From Rubrobacter xylanophilus DSM 9941 (GTDB taxonomy: Bacteria > Actinomycetota > Rubrobacteria > Rubrobacterales > Rubrobacteraceae): a stretch of 64,000 nt of DNA. Under the pieces are notes generated by a model. The model saw only the letters and a program-made list of their open reading frames with translations, did no database searches and was not told the origin of the DNA. This document shows positions 15,612-24,224 of the stretch, piece by piece. The stretch lies in NCBI RefSeq assembly GCF_000014185.1, contig NC_008148.1:1964001-2028000 (forward strand), in the 5' to 3' direction. The stretch's first letter is position 1, and the number at the start of each line of letters is the position of its first letter. The position numbers and the translations under genes are program-made.

Positions 15612-16669
15612 AGGCAGCCCGCCTGCACGAGTACGACGCGAAGATAGGCACCCACCCGCTGAGGGTGGAGGAGGTGGAGGACCCGAAGATAGAGGGGCCC
15701 TTCGACGTGATAGTGCGCATCGGGGCCGCGGGGCTCTGCCGCACCGACCTGCACATCATAGAGGGCCAGTGGCAGCCCATACAGGACCCCGACCACACCC
15801 TCCTGCCCTACATCCCCGGCCACGAGAACGCCGGATGGGTGGAGGAGGTGGGCTCCGCGGTCACCAACGTCCGGCCGGGGGACACGGTGATCGTACACCC
15901 CCTCATCACCTGCGGGCTGTGCCGGGCGTGCCGGGCCGGCGACGACATGCACTGCGAGAACGCCTCCTTCCCCGGGCTCTCGCGCGACGGGGGATTCGCC
16001 GAGTACCTGAAGACCAGCGCCCGCTCGGTGGTGAAGCTGGACCCGGGGCTCCACCCCAGGGACATAGCCGCCCTCGCCGACGCCGGGCTCACCGCCTACC
16101 ACGCGGTGAAGAAGGCGGCCCCGCTGCTGTACCCCGGCGCCCGCTGCGTGGTCATCGGCTCGGGGGGGCTGGGGCACATCGGCATCCAGACCCTCAAGGC
16201 CCTCACCCCGGCCGAGGTCATCGTGGTGGACCCCTCGGAGAAGGCGCTGGAGCTGGCCCGCGAGCTCGGCGCCGACCAGACGGTGAAGGTGGAGGGCGGC
16301 TACGTGGAGAGGGTCCTGGAGATGACCGGCGGCGGGGCCGAGGTCGTGATGGACTTCGTCGGGGAGAAGGGCGCCCAGGCCGACGCCTGGAGGATGACCC
16401 GGCCGCGGGGCTCGCACTTCGTGGTGGGCTACGGCGGCAAGGTGGAGGTGCCCACCATAGACATCATCTCCACCGAGCGCAACATCGTCGGCAACCTGGT
16501 CGGCACCTACAACGACCTCGCGGAGCTGATGACCCTCACCGCCCAGGGCAAGGTGAGGCTGCACACCAGGACCTACCCGCTGGAGGAGATAAACGCCGCC
16601 ATAGCCGACCTCAACGAGGGCCGGCTGCAGGGGCGCGGGATCATCGTGCCCGAGGGCGCGGCGGCCTAG
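15608..16669 (+). CDS. Zinc-dependent medium-chain alcohol dehydrogenase
   Basis: A 353-residue MDR enzyme starting at an ATGA overlap. Catalytic zinc ligands are in GLCRTDLH and PGHENAGWVEEVG. The structural zinc site is CGLCRACRAGDDMHC, with all four cysteines. The Rossmann motif is GSGGLGHIG, followed by IVVDPSEK, whose Asp favours NAD over NADP. As the third gene of the operon it probably oxidises the alcohol made by a partner monooxygenase (for example 2-propanol or acetol), inferred from conserved gene order. Confidence 0.92.
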   Translation: MKAARLHEYDAKIGTHPLRVEEVEDPKIEGPFDVIVRIGAAGLCRTDLHIIEGQWQPIQDPDHTLLPYIPGHENAGWVEEVGSAVTNVRPGDTVIVHPLITCGLCRACRAGDDMHCENASFPGLSRDGGFAEYLKTSARSVVKLDPGLHPRDIAALADAGLTAYHAVKKAAPLLYPGARCVVIGSGGLGHIGIQTLKALTPAEVIVVDPSEKALELARELGADQTVKVEGGYVERVLEMTGGGAEVVMDFVGEKGAQADAWRMTRPRGSHFVVGYGGKVEVPTIDIISTERNIVGNLVGTYNDLAELMTLTAQGKVRLHTRTYPLEEINAAIADLNEGRLQGRGIIVPEGAAA

Positions 16670-16673
16670 GCGA

Positions 16674-17594
16674 TCACGGGTCCGAGGCCGAGGGGATGCC
16701 CGGCACCCCTTTGGCCTCGCGCACCGCCCGCAGCACCGACTCGGCGACCACCCGCGCCGCCCAGGCCCCCACCACGTCCGTGGCCGCATCGACCTCCCCC
16801 CCGACGGAGGCGGCGAACACCAGGTCCCCGTCCACGGTGGAGTGGACGGGGTGGATGGTGCGCACGAGCCCGTGGTGGGCCAGCTGCGCGACCTTGGCGG
16901 CCTGCGCCTTGGAGAGCCGGGCGTTGGTCGCGACCACCCCCAGAGTGGTGTTCTCCCAGGAGAGCCGGGAGGCGGCGCGCTGGAGAAGCTCCACCGTGTC
17001 GCCCGGCGAGTCGTCCTCGAGCCGCGGGCCGGCGATTATCCGGCCGGTATGCGGGTCCCGGACGTCGCCGAAGGCGTTCACCGCGACCAGCGCCCCAACC
17101 ACGAGCCCGCCCTCCAGCCGGACGGAGGCGCTGCCCACCCCGCCCTTCATGGCGCGCTCGGGCCCGAGCACCTTGCCCACCGTGGCCCCGGTCCCCGCGC
17201 CGGCGTTCCCCTGCGCGGGAGGGTCGGCGCTAGCCGCGGCGGCGGCCTCGTAGCCCATCCCGGGACCGGGGCGCGCCGCGGGGGAGCCCACGGCGAGGTC
17301 GAAGAGCACGGCGGCGGAGACCAGCGGTATCCTGGCGAAACCCACGTCCAGCCCCACGCCCCGCTCCTCCAGAAAGCGGACCACCCCCTCGGCCGCAGCC
17401 AGGCCGAAGGCGCTGCCGCCGGTCAGGAGGAGGGCGTGGGTGTGCCGCACGCTCGCGGTCGGGGCCAGGCGGTCGGTCTCGCGCGTGCCGGGGGAGGAGC
17501 CCCGCACGTCCACCCCCACGACGGCGGGCCGCTCGAAGAGGACCGCCGTGCAGCCGGTGAGGCCCTCCGGGTCCGTGGCGTGCCCGACGAGCAC
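16674..17594 (-). CDS. P1-family N-terminal nucleophile hydrolase (DmpA/NylC-like peptidase)
   Basis: About 306 residues from the first canonical start, a GTG at 17594. Family proteins begin xITDVPGVxVGHATD; here the frame reads DSICDVPGVLVGHATDPEGL, and the expected start lies upstream of the GTG, where only CTA, ACG or ATC codons occur in frame. The core TGGSAFGLAAAEGVVRFLEE, NAGAGTGATVGKV and WENTTLGVVATNARL are typical; NylC-type members self-cleave before a Thr in the last segment. Activity is aminopeptidase or amide hydrolase. It is the last gene after ricT. Confidence 0.85.
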   Translation of the reverse strand: MLVGHATDPEGLTGCTAVLFERPAVVGVDVRGSSPGTRETDRLAPTASVRHTHALLLTGGSAFGLAAAEGVVRFLEERGVGLDVGFARIPLVSAAVLFDLAVGSPAARPGPGMGYEAAAAASADPPAQGNAGAGTGATVGKVLGPERAMKGGVGSASVRLEGGLVVGALVAVNAFGDVRDPHTGRIIAGPRLEDDSPGDTVELLQRAASRLSWENTTLGVVATNARLSKAQAAKVAQLAHHGLVRTIHPVHSTVDGDLVFAASVGGEVDAATDVVGAWAARVVAESVLRAVREAKGVPGIPSASDP

Positions 17595-17632
17595 GCCGGG
17601 GACGTCGCAGATGCTGTCCCGCGCCCGGCCCG

Positions 17633-18469
17633 TTAGGAGGCTTCCTCCTCTTCCCCGTCGGGGGCGTCGGCGGGCCGGATGCCCTCGTTGTAGCGGGCGA
17701 GGCGGGAGAGGGGCACCAGCTCGGTGTCGTCGCGCTGCGGCCCGAACTTCACGAAGACCGCGTCCCTCACCATCGAGTAGTCCACCACCCGGCCCTCCCG
17801 CTCGCCGAGCCTGACCCTGGAGTTCTTGAACGGCGCGCGCTCCTTGAACTCCTTGTACACCTCGTGCTCGTAGCGCATGCAGCACTTCACCTCGCCGCAG
17901 CAGCCGATGATCTTCTCGTTCGGCGTGACCCCCTGCTGCTTGGCGAGCCGGATGTTGACCGGCCCCAGGCTGCGGGCGCCGCTCCACACCGCGCAGCACA
18001 GCGGCCGGCCGCAGGTGTCGCAGCCGCCGGCGCTGCCGGAGCGCTCGATGAACGTGAAGCGCCGCAGGGCGGCCCTTACCCCGTAGCGGCGCTCTATCCC
18101 CTCGCGCACGGGGGTGAGGTCGGTCTCCCGGTCGGCCTGGTACTTCACCTCGACGTAGGAGCCGTCCAGCGAGAGGTCGCACCCGATGAAGAACACCTTC
18201 TCTATGCGGTGGTCGCGGGCGAGCTTCTGGGCCTCGTTGCGGATCTCGCGCCCCCTCTCGCGGTGCCGGTCGTCCTCCCTCAGGTCCTCCTCCGTGGCCA
18301 GGCGCAGGATGTCGTAGGGGCGGGTGTGGGGCTGGCGGCGGCGCGGGGTGAGGGCCACCTTCCCGATGAACTCGCCGAGCTCGGTCTGCACGACGACCCT
18401 GTAGCCGACCCGCAGGTCTAGGTCCCGGGCGTAGCACAGCCGGGGCGTCCCCCAGCCGGGGATGCGCAC
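17633..18469 (-). CDS. ricT: PSP1/RicT-like protein
   Basis: A 278-residue protein from GTG at 18469. The PSP1 core is clear: VTPNEKIIGCCGEVKCCMRY together with CDTCGRPLCCAVW, a cysteine-rich set that in Bacillus RicT (YaaT) helps bind Fe-S with RicA and RicF, affecting RNA processing. It follows holB by 2 bp, the usual tmk-holB-ricT order. The ~40-residue acidic C-terminal tail (GEEEEAS) is variable. Whether the Ric complex exists here is unknown, as neither partner is in the window. Confidence 0.88.
   Translation of the reverse strand: MRIPGWGTPRLCYARDLDLRVGYRVVVQTELGEFIGKVALTPRRRQPHTRPYDILRLATEEDLREDDRHRERGREIRNEAQKLARDHRIEKVFFIGCDLSLDGSYVEVKYQADRETDLTPVREGIERRYGVRAALRRFTFIERSGSAGGCDTCGRPLCCAVWSGARSLGPVNIRLAKQQGVTPNEKIIGCCGEVKCCMRYEHEVYKEFKERAPFKNSRVRLGEREGRVVDYSMVRDAVFVKFGPQRDDTELVPLSRLARYNEGIRPADAPDGEEEEAS
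17635..17649 (-). promoter_or_regulatory. Hairpin containing the P1-peptidase Shine-Dalgarno sequence
   Basis: On the minus strand AGGAGG-AAG-CCTCCT is a perfect 6-bp hairpin spanning the end of ricT, including its stop. AGGAGG would be the ribosome site for the downstream P1-peptidase gene, so it can be masked by its own complement. No ATG, GTG or TTG follows at normal spacing. Confidence 0.35.
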
Positions 18470-18471
18470 GT

Positions 18472-19551
18472 CTACCAGGCGGGGGAGTTCGCGGATGTCT
18501 TCCGCCGCAGCTCCGATAGGGTCACCTCCAGAATAGCCTCCGGGGAGACATTATACGAAAGGTCGAGGGCGGCTTCCCCGGCCCGGGCGGCGGCCCCGGC
18601 CCAGTCGGCCCCGGGCCGCTCGCGCACGATCCGGCGCAGCTCCTCCCCGCGGTCGGCGTTTATGACGAGCTCCGGGGCCCCGGCGGCGACGGCGGCCGCG
18701 TCCCGGTAGACGGAGCAGAGCAGCCCGAGGGCCTCCCTCACCGCCCCGTCGCGCGCCGCCCGCCCGGCGCGCCGCGCCCGCTCCCTCGCCGCCCGGTCGG
18801 GCTCCTCCGCGGCGGAGAGCGCCTCCCTCTCCCTGGCCTCCCCGACCCTCTCGGCGAGCGCGGTTATCCTGCCCGCCGCCCGGTGCACGTCCTCGAAGTC
18901 CCCGAGCGGCCCGAGGGCCGCCTCCAGAACGGCCTCCCTCAACTCGCCGAGCTCCCCCCCGGCGTAGCGGAGGGCGAGCCCCACGCTCCCCCTCCCGAGC
19001 GCCGCGGCGAGCCCGGCCTCGGCGAAGCCCCGCCGGGCCAGGAACCCGGCCACCTCCCCCACCGGAACGGGGTCGAAGCGCACGGCCTGGGCCCGCGAGG
19101 CGATGGTCGGGAGGACGGCCTCCCGGGAGGCGGCGAGCAGCAGAAAGACGGCCTCGCCCTCGGGCTCCTCCAGCGTCTTGAGGAGGGCGTTTGCGGCCTG
19201 GAGGTTGAGCGTGTCCGCCCGCAGGACAAAGACCCGGCGGGAGCCCTCGAAGGGGCGGCTGGCGGCGAGGCGCAGCACCTCCCGCACCTGCCCTATGGTG
19301 GTGAAGGCTCCCTCGGGCTCGACCTCGGTGAGGTCGGGGTGCAGGCCGCGCAGGGCGCGGCCGAGCGCCGCCTCGTCGCCGCCCGCGACGAGCGCCGCCC
19401 CGAAGCGGCGGGCGACGGTCCGCTTCCCCACCCCCTCGGGTCCGTGGAACAGGTAGGCGTGGGAGACCTCCCCCGACCGCAGCGCGCGCTCCAGGAGCCG
19501 CAGCGCGGCCCGGTTGCCGACGATGCCCTCGAAGATCCGCGTCCCGCTCAA
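18472..19551 (-). CDS. holB: DNA polymerase III delta' subunit
   Basis: A 359-residue AAA+ clamp-loader subunit. HAYLFHGPEGVGKRTVARRF carries the P-loop, DTLNLQAANALLKTLEEPEG is the signature of delta'/tau, and LPTIASRAQAVRF is the sensor-1 region (SRxQ). It helps load the sliding clamp. It starts at TTG-AGC-GGG overlapping the tmk stop. The zinc-binding cysteines of E. coli delta' are not present. Confidence 0.92.
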   Translation of the reverse strand: MSGTRIFEGIVGNRAALRLLERALRSGEVSHAYLFHGPEGVGKRTVARRFGAALVAGGDEAALGRALRGLHPDLTEVEPEGAFTTIGQVREVLRLAASRPFEGSRRVFVLRADTLNLQAANALLKTLEEPEGEAVFLLLAASREAVLPTIASRAQAVRFDPVPVGEVAGFLARRGFAEAGLAAALGRGSVGLALRYAGGELGELREAVLEAALGPLGDFEDVHRAAGRITALAERVGEAREREALSAAEEPDRAARERARRAGRAARDGAVREALGLLCSVYRDAAAVAAGAPELVINADRGEELRRIVRERPGADWAGAAARAGEAALDLSYNVSPEAILEVTLSELRRKTSANSPAW

Positions 19552-20180
19552 CCCCCGCGAGTATACCCGAGGGCGCGGAGCTCTCCAGCCACGAGGGCGG
19601 CCAGCTCCCGGGGCGGCAGGGTGCCGTCGAGGACGCGGACCCGCCCGGGCTCGCGGCGGGCGAGCTCCTCGAACCCCTCCTCGACCCGGCGCATGAAGGC
19701 GCCGCCGGAGCGCTCTATCCTGTCCGGCGGCGCGCCGGAGGCCCGGGCCCGGCGCGCGCGCTCCTCCGCCCCCACCCGGAGGTAGAAGGTCGCGTCGGGC
19801 GCGAGATCCCCCACGGCCCAGGCGTTGAGCCGCCGGACGGCCTCCATCCCGAGCCCGCGGCCGCGGCCCTGGTAGGCGAGGCTGGAGTCCAGGAAGCGCT
19901 CGCAGACCACGGTCTCGCCCCGCTCGAGGGAGGGAAGGATCAGGCGCCGCACGTGGTCCGCCCGGGCGGCGGCGTACAGGTAGGCCTCGGTCCAGGGGTC
20001 CATAGCTCCCCGCGGGTCCAGCAGCACCCCCCGGATGCGCTCGGCGGCCGGGGTGCCGCCCGGCTCGCGGGTGAAGCGCACCCGCCAGCCCCCGAGCTCC
20101 CCCTCCAGAAGCCGCGCCAGGGTGGACTTGCCGCAGAAGTCCAGCCCCTCCACGGTCACGAACAGGCCCCGTCCGGCCAG
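19548..20180 (-). CDS. tmk: Thymidylate kinase
   Basis: dTMP kinase. The P-loop reads LFVTVEGLDFCGKSTLARLL, the DRX-like motif CERFLDSSLAYQG, and TREPGG the substrate loop. From the only canonical start (GTG, 20159) the first beta strand before the P-loop would be cut short. A CTG at 20180, 10 nt after GAGGGG, gives 210 residues, the family norm, and is used here. Another CTG at 20198 overlaps the upstream stop as CTGA. Start uncertain, product certain. Confidence 0.9.
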   Translation of the reverse strand: MAGRGLFVTVEGLDFCGKSTLARLLEGELGGWRVRFTREPGGTPAAERIRGVLLDPRGAMDPWTEAYLYAAARADHVRRLILPSLERGETVVCERFLDSSLAYQGRGRGLGMEAVRRLNAWAVGDLAPDATFYLRVGAEERARRARASGAPPDRIERSGGAFMRRVEEGFEELARREPGRVRVLDGTLPPRELAALVAGELRALGYTRGG

Positions 20181-20194
20181 GGCCGCAGGCCCCC

Positions 20195-20968
20195 TCAGGC
20201 GGCGGCGCGGCGCCCGGCGTAGCGCCGCGCCGCCGATACGTGCGCCTCGAAGAGCGCCCGGTGCTCGGGACCGGCCGCGCGCATGGCCTCGGCGTGCCAC
20301 TGGATCCCCAGGACCCAGCGCTCCCCCGGCTCCCGGGACTCGATCGCCTCGATGACCCCGTCCGGAGAGCGGGCGCCGACGACGAGCCCCGGGGCGAGCT
20401 CCTTCACCGCCTGGTGGTGGTAGGAGTTGACCTTCACCACCCCCCGGCCGACTATCCCGCCGAGAAGCGACCCCGGCAGAACCTCCACCTCGTGCGCCGG
20501 CTGCCACTTGGGCGTCCGCTGCCGGTGCCCGAGCACGCCCCTCCCCAGCTGGGAGGGGATGTCCTGGTAGAGCGTCCCCCCGAGCACCACGTTCAACAGC
20601 TGCATCCCGCGGCAGATCCCGAAGATGGGGATGCCGCGCCGCAGCGCGCCGCGCGCCAGGGCTATCTCGAACTCGTCCCGCTCGGGCAGCGTGACCCCGA
20701 GCTCCGGCAGCGCCTCCTCGCCGTAGTGGGATGGCTCCAGGTCGCTGCCCCCGCTGAGCAGGAGCCCGTCGAGACCGCTCACCAGGGTCTCGGCCGCCCC
20801 GGGCCCGGCCACCGGCGCAAGCACCACCGGAACCCCGCCGGCCTCGACCACGCCCTCCACGTAGTCCGCGTCCGCCCGAACAAAGCGCCCCAGCGGGCGC
20901 TCGGCGACCCGCTCGGTGTCCTCCTTCAGCGTCGCCGTTACCCCTATTACCGGAGCCAAGCCCTCCAT
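20195..20968 (-). CDS. Class-I glutamine amidotransferase, PuuD/peptidase C26-like
   Basis: A 257-residue protein. The nucleophile elbow is FGICRGMQLLNVVLGGTLYQ; the catalytic His is in VLGIQWHAEAM. SGGSDLEPSHYGEE is typical of gamma-glutamyl-GABA hydrolases. It hydrolyses a gamma-glutamyl amide in a polyamine or glutamine-related pathway; the exact substrate is unknown. It is the first gene of the group leading into tmk-holB-ricT, although its function is unrelated. Confidence 0.85.
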   Translation of the reverse strand: MEGLAPVIGVTATLKEDTERVAERPLGRFVRADADYVEGVVEAGGVPVVLAPVAGPGAAETLVSGLDGLLLSGGSDLEPSHYGEEALPELGVTLPERDEFEIALARGALRRGIPIFGICRGMQLLNVVLGGTLYQDIPSQLGRGVLGHRQRTPKWQPAHEVEVLPGSLLGGIVGRGVVKVNSYHHQAVKELAPGLVVGARSPDGVIEAIESREPGERWVLGIQWHAEAMRAAGPEHRALFEAHVSAARRYAGRRAAA

Positions 20969-21129
20969 CCTCCGTCTATCTCAAATTTCTTTAACAAATC
21001 TTAACTACAGGGTGGCAGCATAGCAGACGGTGGCGGCGATCGTCCAGAGGAGAAGGAGGCCGGCGAGGCGCGCGGCGGGGGGAGGGGGAACCTGCGCCTC
21101 GCGGCGCTCCGGCAGGCGCAGGCGGCGGG

Positions 21130-23238
21130 CTATGTGGTGGACTTCTCCAGCCTCTTTCGGTCTCTCTGCCCCTCCGATGGCTCCTCACCTCCCGCCTGCG
21201 TCTCCTCTCTGGAGCGCCGCTGCTCCTGCTTCTTCGGGCAGTCCATGTTGATACAGGTCACCCACGGCCTGCGGCCGCCGAGGACCTTTATCTCCGGGAG
21301 CCCGCAGGCCTCGCACGCGGTGCCCAGGGGGATGATATCCCCCTTCTGGGGCAGCGGGAAGGTGGTGCGGCACTCCGGGTAGCCCTCGCAGCCGGCGAAG
21401 CGCTTCCGGTTGCGGCGGTTGCGGCGCACCACCAGGTTGCGGCCGCAGTTCGGGCAGGGCCCCAGCGTCTCGTCGCCCCGGATACCGTTCCAGACGATAT
21501 CCGCGAACTTCTCCTCCGAGCTCTCCAGGTGGTCGTAGACCCGGCGGAGCAGCTCCCGCGACTCCTCCACCACGGAGTCCTTGCTCACCCGGCCCTCCGA
21601 GATCGCGTCCATGCTCTTCTCCAGCCGCGCGGTCATCTCGTGGGAGGCTATCTCGGAGGCGAAGTCCTTGAGGGCCTTCGCGACCGCCATCCCGGTCTCC
21701 GTGGGGACGATGGGGTCGCCGTGGATGTAGCCCCGGTCGTAGAGGTTCTGGATGATGCCCGGGCGGGTCGCCTTGGTGCCCAGGCCCAGATCCTCCATGA
21801 GCCGGATGAGCCGACCCTGGCCGTAGCGACCCGGGGGCTGGGTCTCCTTGGCGAGCAGCTCCGCCTCCGCCACCCGCACCTCGTCGCCCTCCGAGAGCCG
21901 CGGCAGCTCCTCGTCCCGGCGCCGCCCGTAGTGGTAGACCGCGAGCCAGCCCTCCTCCGTCACCACCGTGCCGCCCGCGACCAGCGGCTCGCCGCCCGAC
22001 TCGAAGCGCAGCGTGGTGCGCAGCGTCTTCGCCGGGCCGGAGAGCGTCGCCAGAAAGCGGCGCACGACGAGCTGGTAGATCTTCCACTGGTCCTCGCGCA
22101 GCTCGGCGCGGGAGGCCCTGCCCGTCGGGTAGATCGGCGGGTGGTCGGTGGTCTGGCGCCGGCCGCGGGTCGGCGTCAGCCGCCCGGCCCCCAACAGCCT
22201 CCCGGCGTAGTCCCCCACGCCCTCGACCTCCGCGAGGAAGCCCAGCACCTCCCGCAGGTCCAGCGACTCCGGGTAGACCGTGTTGTCCGTGCGCGGGTAG
22301 GAGATATAGCCCTCGGTGTACAGGTCCTCCGCGATCCGGGCCGCGCGGGAGGGACTGACGCCGATGTTCGCCGCCGCCGTGAGGAAGGCCGTCGTGTTGA
22401 ACGGCGCCGGGGCGGGGCGGGTGGCCTCCCGCTGGCGAACCTCCGTCACCACCGCCGTCTCCGAGAGGTTCTCCAGCGCCCGGCGGGCCTCCGCCTCCTC
22501 CTTGAAGCGCCCCCGGGCGTGCCGGGCGACGAAAGGCCCGCCGCCGTTCTGCAGCCTCGCCTCCACCTCCCAGTAAGGCTCCGGGACGAACGCCCGGCGC
22601 TCCAGCTCGCGCTCCGCGATCAGCACCAGCGTGGGGCTCTGCACCCGGCCCACGGAGAGGAAGGCGCTCCCGTAGCGCTTCACCGCCCGGGAGACCCACC
22701 GGGTCAGGGTGGCGCCCCAGATCAGGTCTATATCCTGCCGGGCCTCGCCCGCGTCGGCCAGCTCCCTCGAGACCTCCACCAGGTTCTCGAAGGCGCGGGT
22801 CACCTCCCCCTTGGTCAGGGCCGAGAAGCGGGCCCGCTCCACGTGGTCCATGAGCGCCGGGTTCGCCTCGAAGGCCAGCGAGAGGGCCTCCACCCCGATC
22901 AGCTCGCCCTCCCGGTCGAAGTCGGTGGCGATGATCACCCGGTCGGCCTTCTTCGCCAGCGACCTGACCGCGGCGGCCACCCCCTTCTCGGAGACCGACT
23001 TGAGGATCCTGGCGTCTATCAGCTCCCGGGGGTCCACCTTCTGCCAGTTGGAGTACTCCTCCGGATACTCCGGGTTGAGCACGTGCCCCTTGAGGCCGAC
23101 GGAGACGCACTCCTCCCCGCGCCAGGTGAAGGTGTGGTAGGGCACGCTGCGGTGCTTGCCCTCCTTCACCGGGCCCTCGGCGAGAAACTGGGCTATCTTC
23201 CTTGCGGCGTTAGCTTTCTCAGAGATTATTAGTCGCAT
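21130..23238 (-). CDS. topA: DNA topoisomerase IA, archaeal-like form
   Basis: A 702-residue type IA topoisomerase. The Toprim domain starts MRLIISEKANAARKIAQFLA and contains ATDFDREGELIG. The catalytic Tyr is in GYISYPRTDNTVYPESL. C-terminal zinc fingers are CPNCG...CEGYPEC and CEACG...CINMDC. The MRLIISEKANAARKIA start, and the overall length, resemble archaeal TopA more than the ordinary bacterial enzyme, which begins with LVIVESPAKAKTI-type sequence. It relaxes negative supercoils. The ATG is at 23238. Confidence 0.9.
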   Translation of the reverse strand: MRLIISEKANAARKIAQFLAEGPVKEGKHRSVPYHTFTWRGEECVSVGLKGHVLNPEYPEEYSNWQKVDPRELIDARILKSVSEKGVAAAVRSLAKKADRVIIATDFDREGELIGVEALSLAFEANPALMDHVERARFSALTKGEVTRAFENLVEVSRELADAGEARQDIDLIWGATLTRWVSRAVKRYGSAFLSVGRVQSPTLVLIAERELERRAFVPEPYWEVEARLQNGGGPFVARHARGRFKEEAEARRALENLSETAVVTEVRQREATRPAPAPFNTTAFLTAAANIGVSPSRAARIAEDLYTEGYISYPRTDNTVYPESLDLREVLGFLAEVEGVGDYAGRLLGAGRLTPTRGRRQTTDHPPIYPTGRASRAELREDQWKIYQLVVRRFLATLSGPAKTLRTTLRFESGGEPLVAGGTVVTEEGWLAVYHYGRRRDEELPRLSEGDEVRVAEAELLAKETQPPGRYGQGRLIRLMEDLGLGTKATRPGIIQNLYDRGYIHGDPIVPTETGMAVAKALKDFASEIASHEMTARLEKSMDAISEGRVSKDSVVEESRELLRRVYDHLESSEEKFADIVWNGIRGDETLGPCPNCGRNLVVRRNRRNRKRFAGCEGYPECRTTFPLPQKGDIIPLGTACEACGLPEIKVLGGRRPWVTCINMDCPKKQEQRRSREETQAGGEEPSEGQRDRKRLEKSTT

Positions 23239-23264
23239 CTTGTCTCAATTTATAACACAATGGG

Positions 23265-24224
23265 TTACTTTGTAGCCCCGACCCCCTCCCGGTCGCCGAG
23301 GAGGGCGCGGACCACGAGCAGCCCGACCACCCCGATCGCGGTCGCGTACCACAGGGTGGCGAGCCGGATCACGAAGGTCAGCGCGGCGGCCGGCCCCCTG
23401 GCCAGCCCCGCCACGGTGACGAACATGACGGCGAGCCCCGCCTCGGCCGCGCCTATCCCGCCGGGCAGCATGCTCAGCGACCCGGCGATGGAGCTGATGG
23501 CGAAGATGAAGACCACCACGAGGAAGGGGCTGTCCGCGCCGGCGGCCACCGAGCACAGGTAGACGGCGGTGCACTCCAGGCCCCAGGAGAGAAAGCTGAT
23601 CCCCGTGGCCACCGCCAGCGGCCGGGCGGCGAGCAGCTGGTTGGAGGAGGCGTGGAAGTCGTGCAGGTGGGGGACCAGCCGCCGCAGCAGCGGCACCCCG
23701 GAGAGAACCCGCTCGGCCAAGAGCGAGAGCCGCTTCGAGCGCAGCACGGCGATGCCGAGGGCCGTAAAGAGCAGAAAGAAGATCAGGAGCCCCGGCCCGA
23801 AGCTGAAGGCGAGCGCCCCCAGAAGCCCCCACACCAGCATCCCGGTCCCGTCGGTGACCCGCTCGGCCACGACCGCCGGCGCGGTCCGCGCCACGGGGTC
23901 CCCGGAGACCTGGCGGACGAAGACGCTCTTGAGCACCTCGCCGAGCTTGCCCGGCGAGACCGTCATCGAGAGGCCGGCGGCGAAGATCGCGGCGTTCGTC
24001 CCCAGCGGCACCGAGACGCCGAGCAGCCGCAGGTAGTACAGCCACCGCACAAAGCGCCCCACGTAGGAGAGGCTCACCAGGGCGAGGATCGCGGGGATCA
24101 GGGAGTAGTCGAAGCTCGCGGCGGCCGCCGCGAGCTCCTCCAGGCCGGCGAACACGGTGATAGCCACAAAGACCGCCACCCCGAGGGCGAGCGCCAGGAT
24201 CAGGTTGCGCCACAGCCGCTCCAT
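23265..24224 (-). CDS. LPG-synthase/flippase-like integral membrane protein (UPF0104, YbhN-like)
   Basis: A 319-residue protein with about eight membrane segments, starting at an ATGA overlap with the prenyltransferase gene. The core reads AGLSMTVSPGKLGEVLKSVF and SMLPGGIGAAEAGL, the conserved PGxxGE and PGGxGxxE motifs of the lysylphosphatidylglycerol synthetase TM / AglD family. Members move or transfer lipid-linked groups. Coupling to a polyprenyl-phosphate pentosyl transferase suggests it handles the resulting lipid-linked sugar. Confidence 0.82.
   Translation of the reverse strand: MERLWRNLILALALGVAVFVAITVFAGLEELAAAAASFDYSLIPAILALVSLSYVGRFVRWLYYLRLLGVSVPLGTNAAIFAAGLSMTVSPGKLGEVLKSVFVRQVSGDPVARTAPAVVAERVTDGTGMLVWGLLGALAFSFGPGLLIFFLLFTALGIAVLRSKRLSLLAERVLSGVPLLRRLVPHLHDFHASSNQLLAARPLAVATGISFLSWGLECTAVYLCSVAAGADSPFLVVVFIFAISSIAGSLSMLPGGIGAAEAGLAVMFVTVAGLARGPAAALTFVIRLATLWYATAIGVVGLLVVRALLGDREGVGATK

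Noticed and set aside
21005-21128. Minus-strand frame ending RLAGLLLLWTIAATVCYAAT, a plausible membrane helix, in the gap after topA
   Set aside because: There is no ATG, GTG or TTG in frame between the previous stop and the helix, and it is about 43 codons at most. Possible remnant, not callable as a gene.
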